The notes below the pieces were generated by a model. That model did no database searches, was not told the DNA's origin, and saw nothing but the letters and a program-made list of their open reading frames with translations. Position numbers and translations under genes: made by a program. From Colwellia hornerae (lineage in GTDB: Bacteria; Pseudomonadota; Gammaproteobacteria; Enterobacterales; Alteromonadaceae), in contig NZ_VOLR01000008.1 of the NCBI RefSeq assembly GCF_007954355.1, positions 1 through 64,000 of the forward strand: a DNA stretch of 64,000 nucleotides, given 5' to 3'. Shown here in pieces: positions 1-9,811 of the stretch. Position 1 is the first letter of the stretch. Every line of letters begins with the position of its first letter.

Positions 1-200
1 GTGTTGTTCTTTATGATTATTATGGGATGGCAACTGCGTCAAACTTACAAAGTATACCGGCGAGATTAAAAGAATTAACGGACACGATTAAAGACTTTAT
101 TCTGCCAAAACAAAAACGGCCTAATTATCCTAGGGCAGTAAAAATGAGAATGGGTAAATTTCCAGTAAAACGTTCGCAAAAGCACAAAGAAAATCCTTAA
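1..200 (+). CDS. IS4-type transposase, C-terminal end only (cut by window edge)
   Basis: The frame that is open from base 3 to the TAA at 198-200 encodes about 65 residues. They include ATASNLQSIPARLKEL, then FILPKQKRPNYPRAVKMRMG, then a basic tail. The pattern FxLP...R.YPRxVKxxM..(Y/F)P is typical of the extreme C-terminus of IS4-family DDE transposases. No catalytic residue lies in this part, so activity cannot be judged. It is the only protein fragment here on the plus strand apart from the IS256 remnant near 30.7 kb. The palindromic repeat field starts directly after it, so the right end of the element is not distinguishable by eye. Confidence 0.72.
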   Translation, partial: VVLYDYYGMATASNLQSIPARLKELTDTIKDFILPKQKRPNYPRAVKMRMGKFPVKRSQKHKENP

Positions 201-204
201 GCGA

Positions 205-1140
205 ACAGCATTGGAACTTGTTTCAGTATCCGGGCTTTGCCCATTCCGTCCCCTTGCCGTCATGCTGAATTTATTTCAGTATCCGGGCTTTTAGAGCAAG
301 TACAGATCCTGAAATAAATTCAGGATGACGGAGGTAGTTCCTTCAGGATAACGGAGTGCGTGGTTTATTATTCCCTTTTTCACATCCCCTTGCCGTCATG
401 CTGAATTTATTTCAGTATCCGGGCTTTGCTCATTCCGTCCCCTTCCCGTCATGCTGAACTTGTTTCAGTATCCGGGCTTTGCTCATTCCGTCCCCTTCCC
501 GTCATGCTGAATTTATTTCAGTATCCGGGCTTTGCACGTCCCCTCCAGTCATGCTGAATTTATTTCAGTATCCGGGCTTTTAGAGCAAGTACAGATCCTG
601 AAATAAATTCAGGATGACGGAGGTAGTTCCTTCAGGATAACGGAGTGCGTGGTTTATTATTCCCTTTTTCACATCCCCTTCCCGTCATGCTGAACTTGTT
701 TCAGTATCCGGGCTTTAGAGCAAGTACAGATCCTGAAATAAATTCAGGATGACGGGGTTTAATTCAGGATGACGGAGTTTAATTCAGGATTACGGAGGTA
801 GTTCAAGGTAACGGAGGTAGTTCGTTCAGGATGACGGAGTGTGTGGTTTATTATTCCCTTTTTCACATCCCCTTCCCGTCATGCTGAACTTGTTTCAGTA
901 TCCGGGCTTTTAGAGCAAGTACAGATCCTGAAATAAATTCAGGATGACGGAGTTTAATTCAGGATGACGGAGGTAGTTCAAGGTGACGGAGTTTAATTCA
1001 GGATGACAGGGTTAATTCAGGATGACGGGGTTAATTCAAAATAACGGAGTTTAATTCAAAATAACGGAGTTCGTTCAGGATCACTGATTAATTCATGATA
1101 ACGGTGCTGATAAAGGATGACAGTGTTCGTTCAGAATAAA
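205..1140. repeat. Field of palindromic REP-like repeats with a longer tandem unit
   Basis: There is no gene in this stretch. It consists of half-sites of the form CGTCATGCTGAATTTATTTC and the inverted form with CAGATCCTGAAATAAATTC, joined by a short AGAGCAAGTA linker, so each pair can fold into a long hairpin. A longer block containing the pair plus GGTTTATTATTCCCTTTTTC is repeated: that marker occurs at 362, 651 and 845, giving spacings of 289 and 194 bases. The right part (760-1130) degenerates into short units such as GATGACGGAGTTTAATTCAG. Confidence 0.85.
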
Positions 1141-1144
1141 CGGC

Positions 1145-1450
1145 TTAGAGCTCAAAATCACCGAAATCGAGATCTGTTGAGGTGTCTGGTTTTGCTTTTG
1201 ATTGGGGCTCTAGTAGCGAAGGTTGCTTTGTTTCTAAGTGAGTTGGAATCACTTTAACTTTAGGCTTGGCATTTTTTCGTTTTTTACGCTGTAAGCAACG
1301 TTTAACAACTTTTTGCTTGTTATCAGAGGTTAAGTTTATCCACGTTTGGCGTTCTTCGCGCGTACGGTAGCAGCCAAGGCAATTGCCTTTTTCATCAGAC
1401 TGGCACACACCAACACAAGGGCTGGGAACATCAAAAAACTCTAATTGCAT
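1145..1450 (-). CDS. DUF1289-type small cysteine-rich protein
   Basis: About 101 residues. The N-terminal half carries PSPCVGVCQSDEKGNCLGCY, that is Cys-x3-Cys-x7-Cys-x2-Cys, followed by RTREERQTWINL. This is the hallmark of the short DUF1289 family, whose role is not established; the four cysteines suggest metal or Fe-S binding. The C-terminal half is basic and then acidic and of low complexity (KRKKRKNAKPKVKV, ending DLDFGDFEL). I chose the Met at 1450 because GAAGG lies five bases upstream of it; an ATG 15 bases earlier has no such site. It stands alone, with repeats downstream. Confidence 0.8.
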   Translation of the reverse strand: MQLEFFDVPSPCVGVCQSDEKGNCLGCYRTREERQTWINLTSDNKQKVVKRCLQRKKRKNAKPKVKVIPTHLETKQPSLLEPQSKAKPDTSTDLDFGDFEL

Positions 1451-1544
1451 AAAAACCTTCAGCAAAACTTAAAAAGCCTATATACCCGTTACCATTCAAT
1501 ATACTTTAATTTAGTGTGAATTCAAAATTACGGTTACAAAACGC

Positions 1545-1578
1545 TCATTGAAACAATAGGATGCTATTGCAACAATGA
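1545..1578. other. Hairpin between SulP gene and DUF1289 gene
   Basis: TCATTG and CAATGA flank an inner CAATAG/CTATTG stem with a four-base loop. Neither side has a strong T tract, so it is only a weak terminator candidate for the SulP transcript. Confidence 0.35.
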
Positions 1579-1667
1579 GTAACGTCGTAAATGTCGTTTT
1601 GAAACACAATAAACCGGCACCTTAAATGGTGATGGGTATTAATGAAAACCTACAGGCTTGTATCCTA

Positions 1668-3197
1668 TTAATCTAATTTATCAGTCGCAATATGATAGTC
1701 GGGATCTTCAATCACGTTGATTTCAACTAAACTGCCTGCTTTAGTTAATAACTCGGTACATTCACTGCTTAAATGTCTTAAGTGCATGGTTTTACCGCGC
1801 GACAAATAACGGTCAGCTAAAGTATCAATCGCTTCGATAGCAGAATGGTCAACGACGCGTGAATTTTTAAATTCAACAATAATGTCGCTACTCTCTTCAT
1901 CCATATCGAACTGCTCTAAAAAGTTTGCAATTGAACCAAAAAATAACGGTCCTTTGACATCGTAAACGGTTGAGCCATGTTCATTGGTTGAGCGATGTAC
2001 GGTAACGTGTTTTGCGTGTTCCCAAGCAAATACTAGTGCTGAAACAATAACACCCACCACAACGGCAATAGCAAGATCTGAATACACGGTTACGCCTGAC
2101 ACCAGAATAATCACAAAGGCATCAGCCTTAGGCACTTTGCCTAAAATGCGAAAACTTGACCATTCAAAGGTACCAATAACAACAATAAACATAACGCCCA
2201 CTAAGGCCGCTAATGGAATTTGTTCAATTAAACCTGAGGCGAATAAAATAAAGCCAAGTAGTGCTAATGCGGCAGTAATACCTGATGCTCGACCTCGACC
2301 ACCGGAATTTACGTTGATCATAGATTGACCAATCATCGCACAACCACCCATACCACCGAAGAAACCGGTAACGGTATTTGCTGCACCCTGCGCGATACAT
2401 TCTTGGTTGCCACGGCCACGAGTACCGGTTAATTCATCGATAAGGGTTAACGTTAATAATGATTCAATTAAACCAATCGCAGCTAACACGATAGCGAATG
2501 GGAAGATGATTTGTAACATTTCTAAATTAAACGGAACGCTAGGTATGCTAAATGACGGTAAACCGCCGGCAATAGAAGCAACATCACCCACTAACTTAGT
2601 ATCAAGGTTAAGACCGAAAACTAAGAATGACACAGCCACAATCGCAACAAGCGTAGACGGTACCGCTTTTGTTAACTTAGGGAAAAAATGAATAATGGCC
2701 ATCGTTAACAGAATCAACCCTGCCATAGTATAAAGGGGAGCGCCTTGCATCCACTCTAATTGACCCGCTTCATTGGTTATTTTAAATTGACCAAGCTGAG
2801 CTAAAAATATAACAATGGCTAAACCATTAACAAAGCCAAGCATAACCGGATGTGGCACTAAACGGATAAACTTACCCAGTTTAAAGATACCCGCAAGAAT
2901 TTGCAGTAAACCTGTTAATACCACAGTAGCAAATAAATACTCAACGCCATGAATAGCCACCAAACTTACCATGACTACAGCCATAGCGCCGGTTGCACCA
3001 GAAATCATACCAGGGCGTCCACCGAAAACAGAGGTAATTAAACCCACCATAAAAGCAGCATATAAACCAACGAGAGGGTCGACTCCGGCAACAAATGCAA
3101 AAGCAACAGCTTCAGGCACTAACGCTAAGGCGACGGTAAGTCCTGAAAGAACATCGTTCTTCAGGTTAGAAACTTTACTGGCATGTAATTCGAACAT
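1668..3197 (-). CDS. SulP/SLC26-family anion transporter with C-terminal STAS domain
   Basis: 509 residues, a usual length for bacterial SulP proteins. Residues 1 to about 390 are strongly hydrophobic with many membrane segments. They start with [20 protein letters not shown], the SulP first-helix pattern, and contain [16 protein letters not shown], also typical of the family. The soluble C-terminus (about 410-495) resembles a STAS domain, with [20 protein letters not shown]. The protein probably carries sulfate, bicarbonate or another anion across the inner membrane; the substrate cannot be read from sequence. No partner gene is adjacent, and it seems to be a single-gene unit. Confidence 0.9.
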   Translation of the reverse strand: MFELHASKVSNLKNDVLSGLTVALALVPEAVAFAFVAGVDPLVGLYAAFMVGLITSVFGGRPGMISGATGAMAVVMVSLVAIHGVEYLFATVVLTGLLQILAGIFKLGKFIRLVPHPVMLGFVNGLAIVIFLAQLGQFKITNEAGQLEWMQGAPLYTMAGLILLTMAIIHFFPKLTKAVPSTLVAIVAVSFLVFGLNLDTKLVGDVASIAGGLPSFSIPSVPFNLEMLQIIFPFAIVLAAIGLIESLLTLTLIDELTGTRGRGNQECIAQGAANTVTGFFGGMGGCAMIGQSMINVNSGGRGRASGITAALALLGFILFASGLIEQIPLAALVGVMFIVVIGTFEWSSFRILGKVPKADAFVIILVSGVTVYSDLAIAVVVGVIVSALVFAWEHAKHVTVHRSTNEHGSTVYDVKGPLFFGSIANFLEQFDMDEESSDIIVEFKNSRVVDHSAIEAIDTLADRYLSRGKTMHLRHLSSECTELLTKAGSLVEINVIEDPDYHIATDKLD

Positions 3198-3340
3198 TGC
3201 ACTCTCATTTTGTGGATAGTGGGGTGTAACCTGACGACATCCTAATAATAGGAAAACTTAACAAGAAGCGTTAATTGACTTATTTGAGGGTACATCAAGG
3301 TAAAAGCGCGGGAATACTATAGATTTGTAGTGAAAAAGTC

Positions 3341-3370
3341 AATAACTAGCCACTTTTATGGCTAGTTATT
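3341..3370 (-). terminator. Intrinsic terminator after pgi
   Basis: AATAACTAGCCA (3341-3352) pairs perfectly with TGGCTAGTTATT (3359-3370) around a six-base loop. Read on the minus strand, the 12-bp stem is followed by GACTTTTTC. It begins 15 bases past the pgi stop codon and lies between pgi and the SulP gene. Confidence 0.75.
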
Positions 3371-3385
3371 GTGCAGACTAAAATG

Positions 3386-5005
3386 CTATTTATGAGTAGA
3401 AGTATTAAAACGTTTGATTAGGTTTTGGCTTGAAGCTGACAGCATTGTAGTTTCTCCGCCCTTCATAGCTGCTAAAATACTGTTTCCTAATTGCTTACCT
3501 AACTCAACACCCCATTGGTCAAAAGAATTTAACTGCCAAATTACACCTTGCACAAAAATTTTATGCTCGTAAAGCGCAAGTAAAGCCCCTAAATTCTCGG
3601 GTGTCATTTTATCAAGTAATAAGGTATTGCTAGGTGTATTACCTTTCATGGTTTTATGTGGTGCGAGCATTGCGATATCTTCAGCAGTTAAACCTGCCAC
3701 TGTAAGCTCATCTTCAACTTCAGCTAAGGTTTTACCACGCATTAACGCTTCACTTTGTGCAAAACAATTAGCCACTAACACTTGGTGATGTTCGGGTAAC
3801 TTGCTCGCGCCTTTCAAGCAAACGATAAAGTCAGTCGGAATAATTTCATCACTTTGATGCATTAATTGCATAAAAGCATGTTGACCATTAGTGCCTTCTT
3901 GACCAAAAACGGTTGGCGCAGTTTGCCAAGCGAGCTTTTCGCCAGCGTTAGACACTGACTTACCATTACTTTCCATATCAGTTTGTTGTAAGTAACCGGG
4001 TAAAGCTCGAAGAGAATGATCATAAGGTAAAATAGCGAGGCTTGAATACTGCAAGGCATTGCGATTCCAAATACCAAGCAAAGCCATCAAAACCGGCATA
4101 TTTTGCTCAAACGGAGTATTTTGAAAATGCTGGTCCATTTGATAAGCGCCTTGCTTGAGCTTATTAAAATTTTCATTACCAATGACTAGCGCTAGCGGTA
4201 AACCAACGGCAGACCAAAGCGAAAAGCGTCCACCAACCCAATCCCACATCGGAAGAATATTTTTTGCTAACACACCAAACTCAGTCGCTTTGCTGATATT
4301 AGTACTAACTGCAAACCACTGCTTTTCAATAATGTCTGCATCAGCAGAATGTTTAAGCATCCAGTTTTTAACCGCAAGGGCATTAAGCAAGGTTTCTTGA
4401 GTGGTAAAGGTTTTAGAAATAACAACAACCAGCGTGGTAGCAACATTAAGCTTAGCTAATTTTTCTTCAACCGCTGCGCCGTCAACATTAGCGATAACGT
4501 GTGCATTCAAGCCAGTGGTATGAAAAGTGTTTAATGCTGAGAGACTAACTTTAATACCGTAATAAGAGCCGCCAATACCAATAGCAATAACGTCAGTAAA
4601 CTTCTCACCCGAGGCCGACAATAACTTACCGGTACTTATATCATCAACAATTTCTGCCATGTGTTGTTCAGTGGCAATAACTTCGTCAGCTGAAGCCGCT
4701 AATATTTTTTGTTTTATGACATCAGGAGCACGAAGCACGGAGTGAAGCACTGCACGCTTCTCAGTGTTGTTAATAACCTCACCGGAGAACTGCGCTTTAA
4801 TTTTTTCAGCTAAATTAGACTTTTCTGCTAATTCAAAAAGCTGATTAAGTTCTGATGACGTAATATTTTGTTTAGAGAAGTCAAGATACAAACCGGCACT
4901 AGCGGTGGAGTAATTTTCAACGCGACTTTCACTATCAGCGAATAACGAAACAATTGAACGTGATTTTGCAGCTTTTGAAAGCTGTAATAAAGAAGATATA
5001 TCCAT
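3386..5005 (-). CDS. pgi: Glucose-6-phosphate isomerase
   Basis: 539 residues, close to the roughly 549 of enterobacterial Pgi. It interconverts glucose-6-phosphate and fructose-6-phosphate in the cytoplasm. Visible hallmarks are the phosphate-binding stretch IGIGGSYYG near 142-150, the family signature WVGGRFSLWSAVGLPLAL near 256, Glu345 in QTDMESNGK, His376 in GTNGQHAF and the late signature GVELGKQLGNSI with Lys504. All key residues expected for catalysis appear present. In this setting it links glycolysis to sugar-nucleotide supply, next to galU. It probably has its own promoter and ends at a clear terminator. Confidence 0.97.
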   Translation of the reverse strand: MDISSLLQLSKAAKSRSIVSLFADSESRVENYSTASAGLYLDFSKQNITSSELNQLFELAEKSNLAEKIKAQFSGEVINNTEKRAVLHSVLRAPDVIKQKILAASADEVIATEQHMAEIVDDISTGKLLSASGEKFTDVIAIGIGGSYYGIKVSLSALNTFHTTGLNAHVIANVDGAAVEEKLAKLNVATTLVVVISKTFTTQETLLNALAVKNWMLKHSADADIIEKQWFAVSTNISKATEFGVLAKNILPMWDWVGGRFSLWSAVGLPLALVIGNENFNKLKQGAYQMDQHFQNTPFEQNMPVLMALLGIWNRNALQYSSLAILPYDHSLRALPGYLQQTDMESNGKSVSNAGEKLAWQTAPTVFGQEGTNGQHAFMQLMHQSDEIIPTDFIVCLKGASKLPEHHQVLVANCFAQSEALMRGKTLAEVEDELTVAGLTAEDIAMLAPHKTMKGNTPSNTLLLDKMTPENLGALLALYEHKIFVQGVIWQLNSFDQWGVELGKQLGNSILAAMKGGETTMLSASSQNLIKRFNTSTHK

Positions 5006-5017
5006 ATTTATACTTTT

Positions 5018-5045
5018 ATTATAGTAAATTTAAAATAGCTGAAAA
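5018..5045 (-). promoter_or_regulatory. Possible sigma-70 promoter of pgi
   Basis: On the minus strand TTTTCA (5040-5045) and TATAAT (5018-5023) are separated by 16 bases. The implied leader before the pgi ATG would be very short (about five to ten bases) and there is no evident Shine-Dalgarno, so this is tentative. Confidence 0.35.
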
Positions 5046-5049
5046 CGAG

Positions 5050-5660
5050 AACACCTTCATCCTGATACCAACACCGTCACCCTACGAGACAACCGTCATC
5101 CTGATTCCATCACCGTCATCCTGAACTCGTTTCAGGATCTGTACTTAGAACCAAAAAAACCAGATACTGAAATAAATTCAGCATGACGAAAAAAGGGCTA
5201 AACGATCACCGACTTCCTGATACCAACACCGTAATCCTACGAGACAACCGTCATTCTGATACCATCACCGTCACTCTACGAAATAACCGTCATCCTGAAC
5301 TCGTTTCAGGATCTGTACTTAGAACCAAAAAAAACAGATACTGAAATAAATTCAGCATGACGACAAAAGGGCTAAACGATCACCGTCACGCGGTGAGACA
5401 ACCGACTCCCTGAGACCAACACCGTCATTCTGATACCACCACCGTCATCCTGATACCACAACCGTCACTCTGCGAGACAACCGTCATTCTGATACCACCA
5501 CCGACTTCCTGATTCCATCACCGTCACTCTGCGAGACAACCGTCATTCTGATACCACCAACGTCATCCTGAACTCGTTTCAGGATCTGTACTTAGAACCC
5601 AAAAGACCAGATACTGAAATAAATTCAGCATGACGACAAGAGGGAAAAAGTACAAAAGTA
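5050..5660. repeat. Second field of palindromic REP-like repeats
   Basis: There is no gene in the pgi-galU gap. Three copies of a paired unit are visible (about 5105-5185, 5288-5363 and 5560-5635). Each has CATCCTGAACTCGTTTCAGG, then ATCTGTACTTAGAACC, then the inverted half CAGATACTGAAATAAATTCA ending GCATGACG. Between them run degenerate short units such as ACCGTCATCCTGATACCA repeated many times. Close to galU there is a small AAAAGTAC tandem (about 5647-5690). Confidence 0.85.
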
Positions 5661-5696
5661 CAAGAGGGCAAAAGTACAAAAGTACAAAAATAGTTG

Positions 5697-6596
5697 TTAT
5701 TTCATTAATTCAGACAAGTATGCTCTGAATTCATCAGCTAATTCTGGGTGGCGTAAGCCGTATTCAACGTTTGCTTTCATGTAACCTAGTTTAGAACCAC
5801 AGTCGTGTGATTTGCCTGTCATATGGAAAGCTTCAACTGTTTCTTTTTCCATTAACATTGCAATAGCGTCGGTTAACTGAATTTCATCGCCAGCACCTGG
5901 AGGTGTTAACTTTAATAAATCCCAAATTTTTTCTGACAATACATAACGACCAACAACCGCTAAGTTTGATGGAGCGTCTTCCATTGCTGGTTTTTCAACA
6001 ATTGCGGTCATTGTTTTTGACTCGCCTGGCGCTAAATCGTGTCCACCACAATCAACAACACCATAACTACTAACTTTGTCCATCGGAACTGGTTCAACCA
6101 TGATCTGGCTATAACCACCAACTTCATCGTAGCGCGTTAACATCGCCGCAAGATTTTCAGTTTTTAAATCCGCAGAAACATCATCCAAAAGCACATCAGG
6201 CAATACCACAACAAAAGGTTCGTTGCCAATAATAGGACGAGCTTTTAAGACAGCATGGCCCAAGCCTTTTGCTTCACCTTGGCGAACATGTAATATAGTA
6301 ACGTCTTTTGGACAAATCGCTTGAATCTCTGCTAGTAACTGTCGCTTAACACGGTTTTCAAGCGTCGTTTCAAGTTCAAAAGATTTATCAAAATGGTTTT
6401 CAATGGCATTTTTTGAAGAATGAGTAACTAGCACAATTTCTTTAATACCCGCAGCAACACATTCATTAACTATGTATTGGATCATCGGCTTATCGACAAT
6501 AGGAAGCATTTCTTTTGGTATAGCTTTAGTTGCTGGCAACATACGTGTACCTAACCCAGCAACAGGAATTACTGCTTTTGTTATCTTATTTGTCAT
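5697..6596 (-). CDS. galU: UTP--glucose-1-phosphate uridylyltransferase
   Basis: 299 residues, a standard GalU length. It makes UDP-glucose from UTP and glucose-1-phosphate. The nucleotide-binding signature [20 protein letters not shown] lies at about residues 9-28, followed by [15 protein letters not shown]; the sugar-binding part has [24 protein letters not shown] lies seven bases before the ATG. A strong terminator lies upstream (6681-6710), so galU is separated from the pseudaminic/wzx run, but its product feeds ugd and the UDP-glucuronate epimerase located just upstream. Confidence 0.96.
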   Translation of the reverse strand: MTNKITKAVIPVAGLGTRMLPATKAIPKEMLPIVDKPMIQYIVNECVAAGIKEIVLVTHSSKNAIENHFDKSFELETTLENRVKRQLLAEIQAICPKDVTILHVRQGEAKGLGHAVLKARPIIGNEPFVVVLPDVLLDDVSADLKTENLAAMLTRYDEVGGYSQIMVEPVPMDKVSSYGVVDCGGHDLAPGESKTMTAIVEKPAMEDAPSNLAVVGRYVLSEKIWDLLKLTPPGAGDEIQLTDAIAMLMEKETVEAFHMTGKSHDCGSKLGYMKANVEYGLRHPELADEFRAYLSELMK

Positions 6597-6680
6597 TTTT
6601 TGTCCTTAAATTTTTAGATAAATAATAATAAAGAGTCTTTTATCAATTGTCACGGTGAAATAGCTTGTTCACTCATGAAT

Positions 6681-6710
6681 AAAAAAAATGACACCCTATT
6701 AGGTGCCATA
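6681..6710 (-). terminator. Intrinsic terminator at the end of the left polysaccharide operon
   Basis: On the minus strand ATGGCACC (6709-6702) pairs with GGTGTCAT (6695-6688; one G-U pair) around a six-base loop, followed by a run of eight T (6688-6681). It lies 34 bases beyond the epimerase stop and before galU. Confidence 0.85.
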
Positions 6711-6743
6711 TTTAGCGGTAAATAATGTAATAAAGTATATACG

Positions 6744-7778
6744 TTACTTTTGGTAGAATTCTCGATACCAGTTAATAAACTCCGCCACACCTTGCTGCAC
6801 TGTTACTTGAGATTTATATCCTGTCGCAGCGAATAAATCATTAACTTCTGCATACGTTTGATAAACATCACCCGCTTGCATTTCACGAAAGTTTTTCTCC
6901 GCCTCAACGCCAAGTTCATCTTCAATAGCCTTAACAAAGCCCATCAAATTAATCGGTGAGCCATGCCCTATATTATAAATAGCATAGGGTGCTGAACTAG
7001 CAGCAGCAGAGCCACTTTCTACTTTCCATAAAGGGTCTCGAACAGGAAGTACATCGGCAATACGCACAATGCCTTCAACAATATCGTCTACATGAGTAAA
7101 ATCACGCCACATATCACCATTATTGTTAATATCAATAGTATCGCCGTCTAAGATCTTTTTCGTGAAAATATAGGGCGCCATATCTGGTCGCCCCCATGAT
7201 CCATAAACAGTAAAAAATCGTAAACCCGTTGTCGGAATATCATAAAGATGAGAGTAGCTATGAGCCATCAATTCATTAGATTTTTTTGTTGCTGCATAAA
7301 GTGAAACCGGATGATCGACCGAGTCACTGGTTGAAAATGGCGTTTTGTTATTCAAACCATAAACAGAACTCGAAGAAGCATAGATTAAATGTTCAACATT
7401 ATTATTTCTACAGCCTTCAAGAATGGTTAAATGGCCAATCAAGTTAGAATCAGCATAAGCCATAGGATTCTCGATTGAATACCTAACACCCGCTTGCGCT
7501 GCTAAATGAATAACGCGATCAAATTTTTCATCCGCGAACAATGTAGCAATACCTTCACGTTCGGTCAGGTCTAACTTTATAAACCGAAAAACACCTTTAT
7601 CATTGGTAGTATTTTTAACAGTAAACTTATCTAATTCCGCCAAACGGGCGAGCTTAAGATTTACATCGTAATAATCATTTAAATTATCAATACCAACAAC
7701 ATCATGACCTTGGGTGCATAATCGTTTTGTTAGGTGAAAACCTATAAATCCAGCGGCGCCGGTAACTAAATACTTCAT
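6744..7778 (-). CDS. NAD-dependent epimerase, probable UDP-glucuronate 4-epimerase
   Basis: 344 residues, extended SDR fold. It has GAAGFIG at 7-13 for NAD binding, the Ser-Ser-Ser segment at 135-138 and the catalytic Tyr161-x3-Lys165 pair (YAATKK). The opening with DNLNDYYDVNLKLARLAEL is characteristic of the LpsL/Cap1J/WbnF group, which converts UDP-glucuronate to UDP-galacturonate. The neighbours fit: ugd, 24 bases upstream, makes UDP-glucuronate and galU supplies UDP-glucose. The function is inferred from subgroup resemblance; other UDP-sugar 4-epimerase specificity is possible. It is the last gene before a strong terminator. Confidence 0.85.
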   Translation of the reverse strand: MKYLVTGAAGFIGFHLTKRLCTQGHDVVGIDNLNDYYDVNLKLARLAELDKFTVKNTTNDKGVFRFIKLDLTEREGIATLFADEKFDRVIHLAAQAGVRYSIENPMAYADSNLIGHLTILEGCRNNNVEHLIYASSSSVYGLNNKTPFSTSDSVDHPVSLYAATKKSNELMAHSYSHLYDIPTTGLRFFTVYGSWGRPDMAPYIFTKKILDGDTIDINNNGDMWRDFTHVDDIVEGIVRIADVLPVRDPLWKVESGSAAASSAPYAIYNIGHGSPINLMGFVKAIEDELGVEAEKNFREMQAGDVYQTYAEVNDLFAATGYKSQVTVQQGVAEFINWYREFYQK

Positions 7779-7802
7779 AATTTTCCCTTAATCAAAACCA
7801 AA

Positions 7803-8969
7803 CTAATCAGAACCAAAAAGGTCACGTGTGTAAACTTTGTCAGCAACAAAGTCTAACTCTTTGCACATTCTGTTAGAAACAATAACGTCAGATATTGCAG
7901 CAAACTCATTTAAGTCCGTGATAACTTTTGAATGAAAAAATTCAGCTTCTGTTAATTCAGGTTCGAAAATAACAACTTCAATACCCTTAGCTTTTATCCG
8001 TTTCATAATCCCTTGAATAGAAGAAGACCTAAAATTATCAGAGCCACTCTTCATAATAAGGCGATATACACCCACTACCTTCGGATTGCGCTTGATAATA
8101 GAGTCAGCAATAAAATCTTTGCGGGTACTATTTGAATCAACAATAGCGCTGATAATACAGTTAGGCACATCTTTATAATTAGCACGAAGTTGCTTGGTAT
8201 CTTTCGGTAGACAATAACCACCGTAACCAAAAGAAGGATTATTGTAATGGTTACCAATACGAGGATCTAAACTCACACCTTCAATAACTTGTTTCGAATC
8301 TAAGCCATGTGCCTCTGCGTAGCTATCTAACTCATTAAAATAAGCGACACGCATAGCGAGGTAGGTATTTGAAAACAATTTAACGGCTTCAGCTTCTGTC
8401 GAATCCGTGAATAAAATATCAATATTTTCTTTAATAGCACCTTGTGCTAACAAATGAGCAAACGTTGTTGCACGCTCGCTTTTTTCACCAACAATAATTC
8501 TTGACGGGTGCAGGTTGTCGTACAGGGCTTTACCTTCACGTAAAAATTCAGGGGAAAATATAATATTTTCACACTTAAACTTTTCTCTTACACTTTGTGT
8601 ATAGCCAACCGGAACCGTAGACTTTATAACCATCACCGCATTGGGGTTAATGGCTAAAACATCTTTAATAACCGCTTCAACTGATGAAGTATTAAAATAA
8701 TTAGTTTCAACGTCATAATCTGTTGGTGTTGCTATGACAACAAAATCAGCATTTTTATAGCCTAATTCTTTATCTAAAGTCGCGGTGAAGTTTAAGTCTT
8801 TATTTAATAAAAAGTCTTCAATTTCAATATCAGAAATCGGTGATTTCTTGTCATTTAACAGCTTAATTTTTTCTTCAATAATATCAACCGCAACCACTTC
8901 ATTGTGTTGTGCTAATAACATAGCATTTGATAATCCTACGTAACCTGTTCCTGCAATTGCTATTTTCAT
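7803..8969 (-). CDS. ugd: UDP-glucose 6-dehydrogenase
   Basis: 388 residues, the short single-polypeptide Ugd type. It oxidises UDP-glucose to UDP-glucuronate with two NAD. The Rossmann start [17 protein letters not shown] covers 1-17. The catalytic Cys253 is in [15 protein letters not shown], and [18 protein letters not shown] is a conserved loop. It is followed five bases upstream by a GT2 gene and precedes the 4-epimerase. A decayed, internally deleted copy of the 5' end of a close ugd relative lies at 31012-31110. Confidence 0.96.
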   Translation of the reverse strand: MKIAIAGTGYVGLSNAMLLAQHNEVVAVDIIEEKIKLLNDKKSPISDIEIEDFLLNKDLNFTATLDKELGYKNADFVVIATPTDYDVETNYFNTSSVEAVIKDVLAINPNAVMVIKSTVPVGYTQSVREKFKCENIIFSPEFLREGKALYDNLHPSRIIVGEKSERATTFAHLLAQGAIKENIDILFTDSTEAEAVKLFSNTYLAMRVAYFNELDSYAEAHGLDSKQVIEGVSLDPRIGNHYNNPSFGYGGYCLPKDTKQLRANYKDVPNCIISAIVDSNSTRKDFIADSIIKRNPKVVGVYRLIMKSGSDNFRSSSIQGIMKRIKAKGIEVVIFEPELTEAEFFHSKVITDLNEFAAISDVIVSNRMCKELDFVADKVYTRDLFGSD

Positions 8970-8974
8970 TTAAT

Positions 8975-9811
8975 TCATCTCAATTTTTTATAAGCAATAT
9001 TTGCAATTGATGGCGGTACAACTCTCAAGCCCCATATTGCAAATGAATAAAATATATTTTCTAAAGACATACAGTCTAATTGGTTCATTGCATTCCATCT
9101 AGCAGAAAACTCTGAATTTGCTTTTTTTAATCCTCGACGACGTGCTAATACGTCACTTTCGAATCTAAACTTTATCAAAGCTTCTTGAACATTACCAAAT
9201 TCATAGCCTTTGACCGCTAGAAGCACCCAAAATGCATAATCCTCAGTAAATTTAGTATCCGTAGGGTACCTAACTCCGTCACGAAACAAATTAATTCGAA
9301 ACATAACTGATGGATGGACAAAAGGGCACCGTTTAATCAATTCTTTTTTTAGGGTTTTATTTTTTTCTGGCAATATTTTTGTATAAATACTTTCGTTAGT
9401 TGAAGAAAACTCTACGCAACCGGTCCCTAGTACATCAACTACTTGATGAACTAAAAAGTAGTCAACTTGCTTTTGTAAACGTTCTGGATAACAAATGTCA
9501 TCAGCATCCATTCTTGCAATATATAAGTATTTATTTTCACTTTGTAACACATAATCAATTAATTCATTAAGTGAAGGTGCCAATCCCAGGTTAGTTGCTC
9601 GCGGAAAATAATATACAGAAAATAAACAATTATTCTTACCGGCTATAGTTAAAAAGTAATCATGTACATCAGGACAAACAGGCCCGTCTGCAACTACAAA
9701 CAAATGGCAATGTAGTGTTTGCAGCATAATGCTGTCAACAGCTTCTTTTATTTGAGAAAAATTATCATTTTTATAAACTGACATGATAACAGCAACATTT
9801 ACATCATTCAT
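8975..9811 (-). CDS. Family 2 glycosyltransferase
   Basis: 278 residues, GT-A fold. The start VAVIMSVYKNDNFSQIKEAV and the metal-binding DAD motif in ARMDADDICYPERL near residue 100 mark GT2. FTEDYAFWVLLAVKG matches the ED(Y/W) acceptor-side motif. The C-terminus has a weakly hydrophobic segment. It probably adds one sugar to the lipid-linked repeat unit on the cytoplasmic membrane face; donor and acceptor are unknown. The start overlaps the end of the upstream GT4 gene by eight bases, indicating translational coupling. Confidence 0.9.
   Translation of the reverse strand: MNDVNVAVIMSVYKNDNFSQIKEAVDSIMLQTLHCHLFVVADGPVCPDVHDYFLTIAGKNNCLFSVYYFPRATNLGLAPSLNELIDYVLQSENKYLYIARMDADDICYPERLQKQVDYFLVHQVVDVLGTGCVEFSSTNESIYTKILPEKNKTLKKELIKRCPFVHPSVMFRINLFRDGVRYPTDTKFTEDYAFWVLLAVKGYEFGNVQEALIKFRFESDVLARRRGLKKANSEFSARWNAMNQLDCMSLENIFYSFAIWGLRVVPPSIANIAYKKLR

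Noticed and set aside
75-263. 62-codon minus frame at the left end
   Set aside because: It is antisense to the IS4-type transposase end and the first repeats.
205-1140. CRISPR array
   Set aside because: The repeats are palindromic, irregularly spaced and in both orientations, with no unique spacers of constant length and no cas genes.
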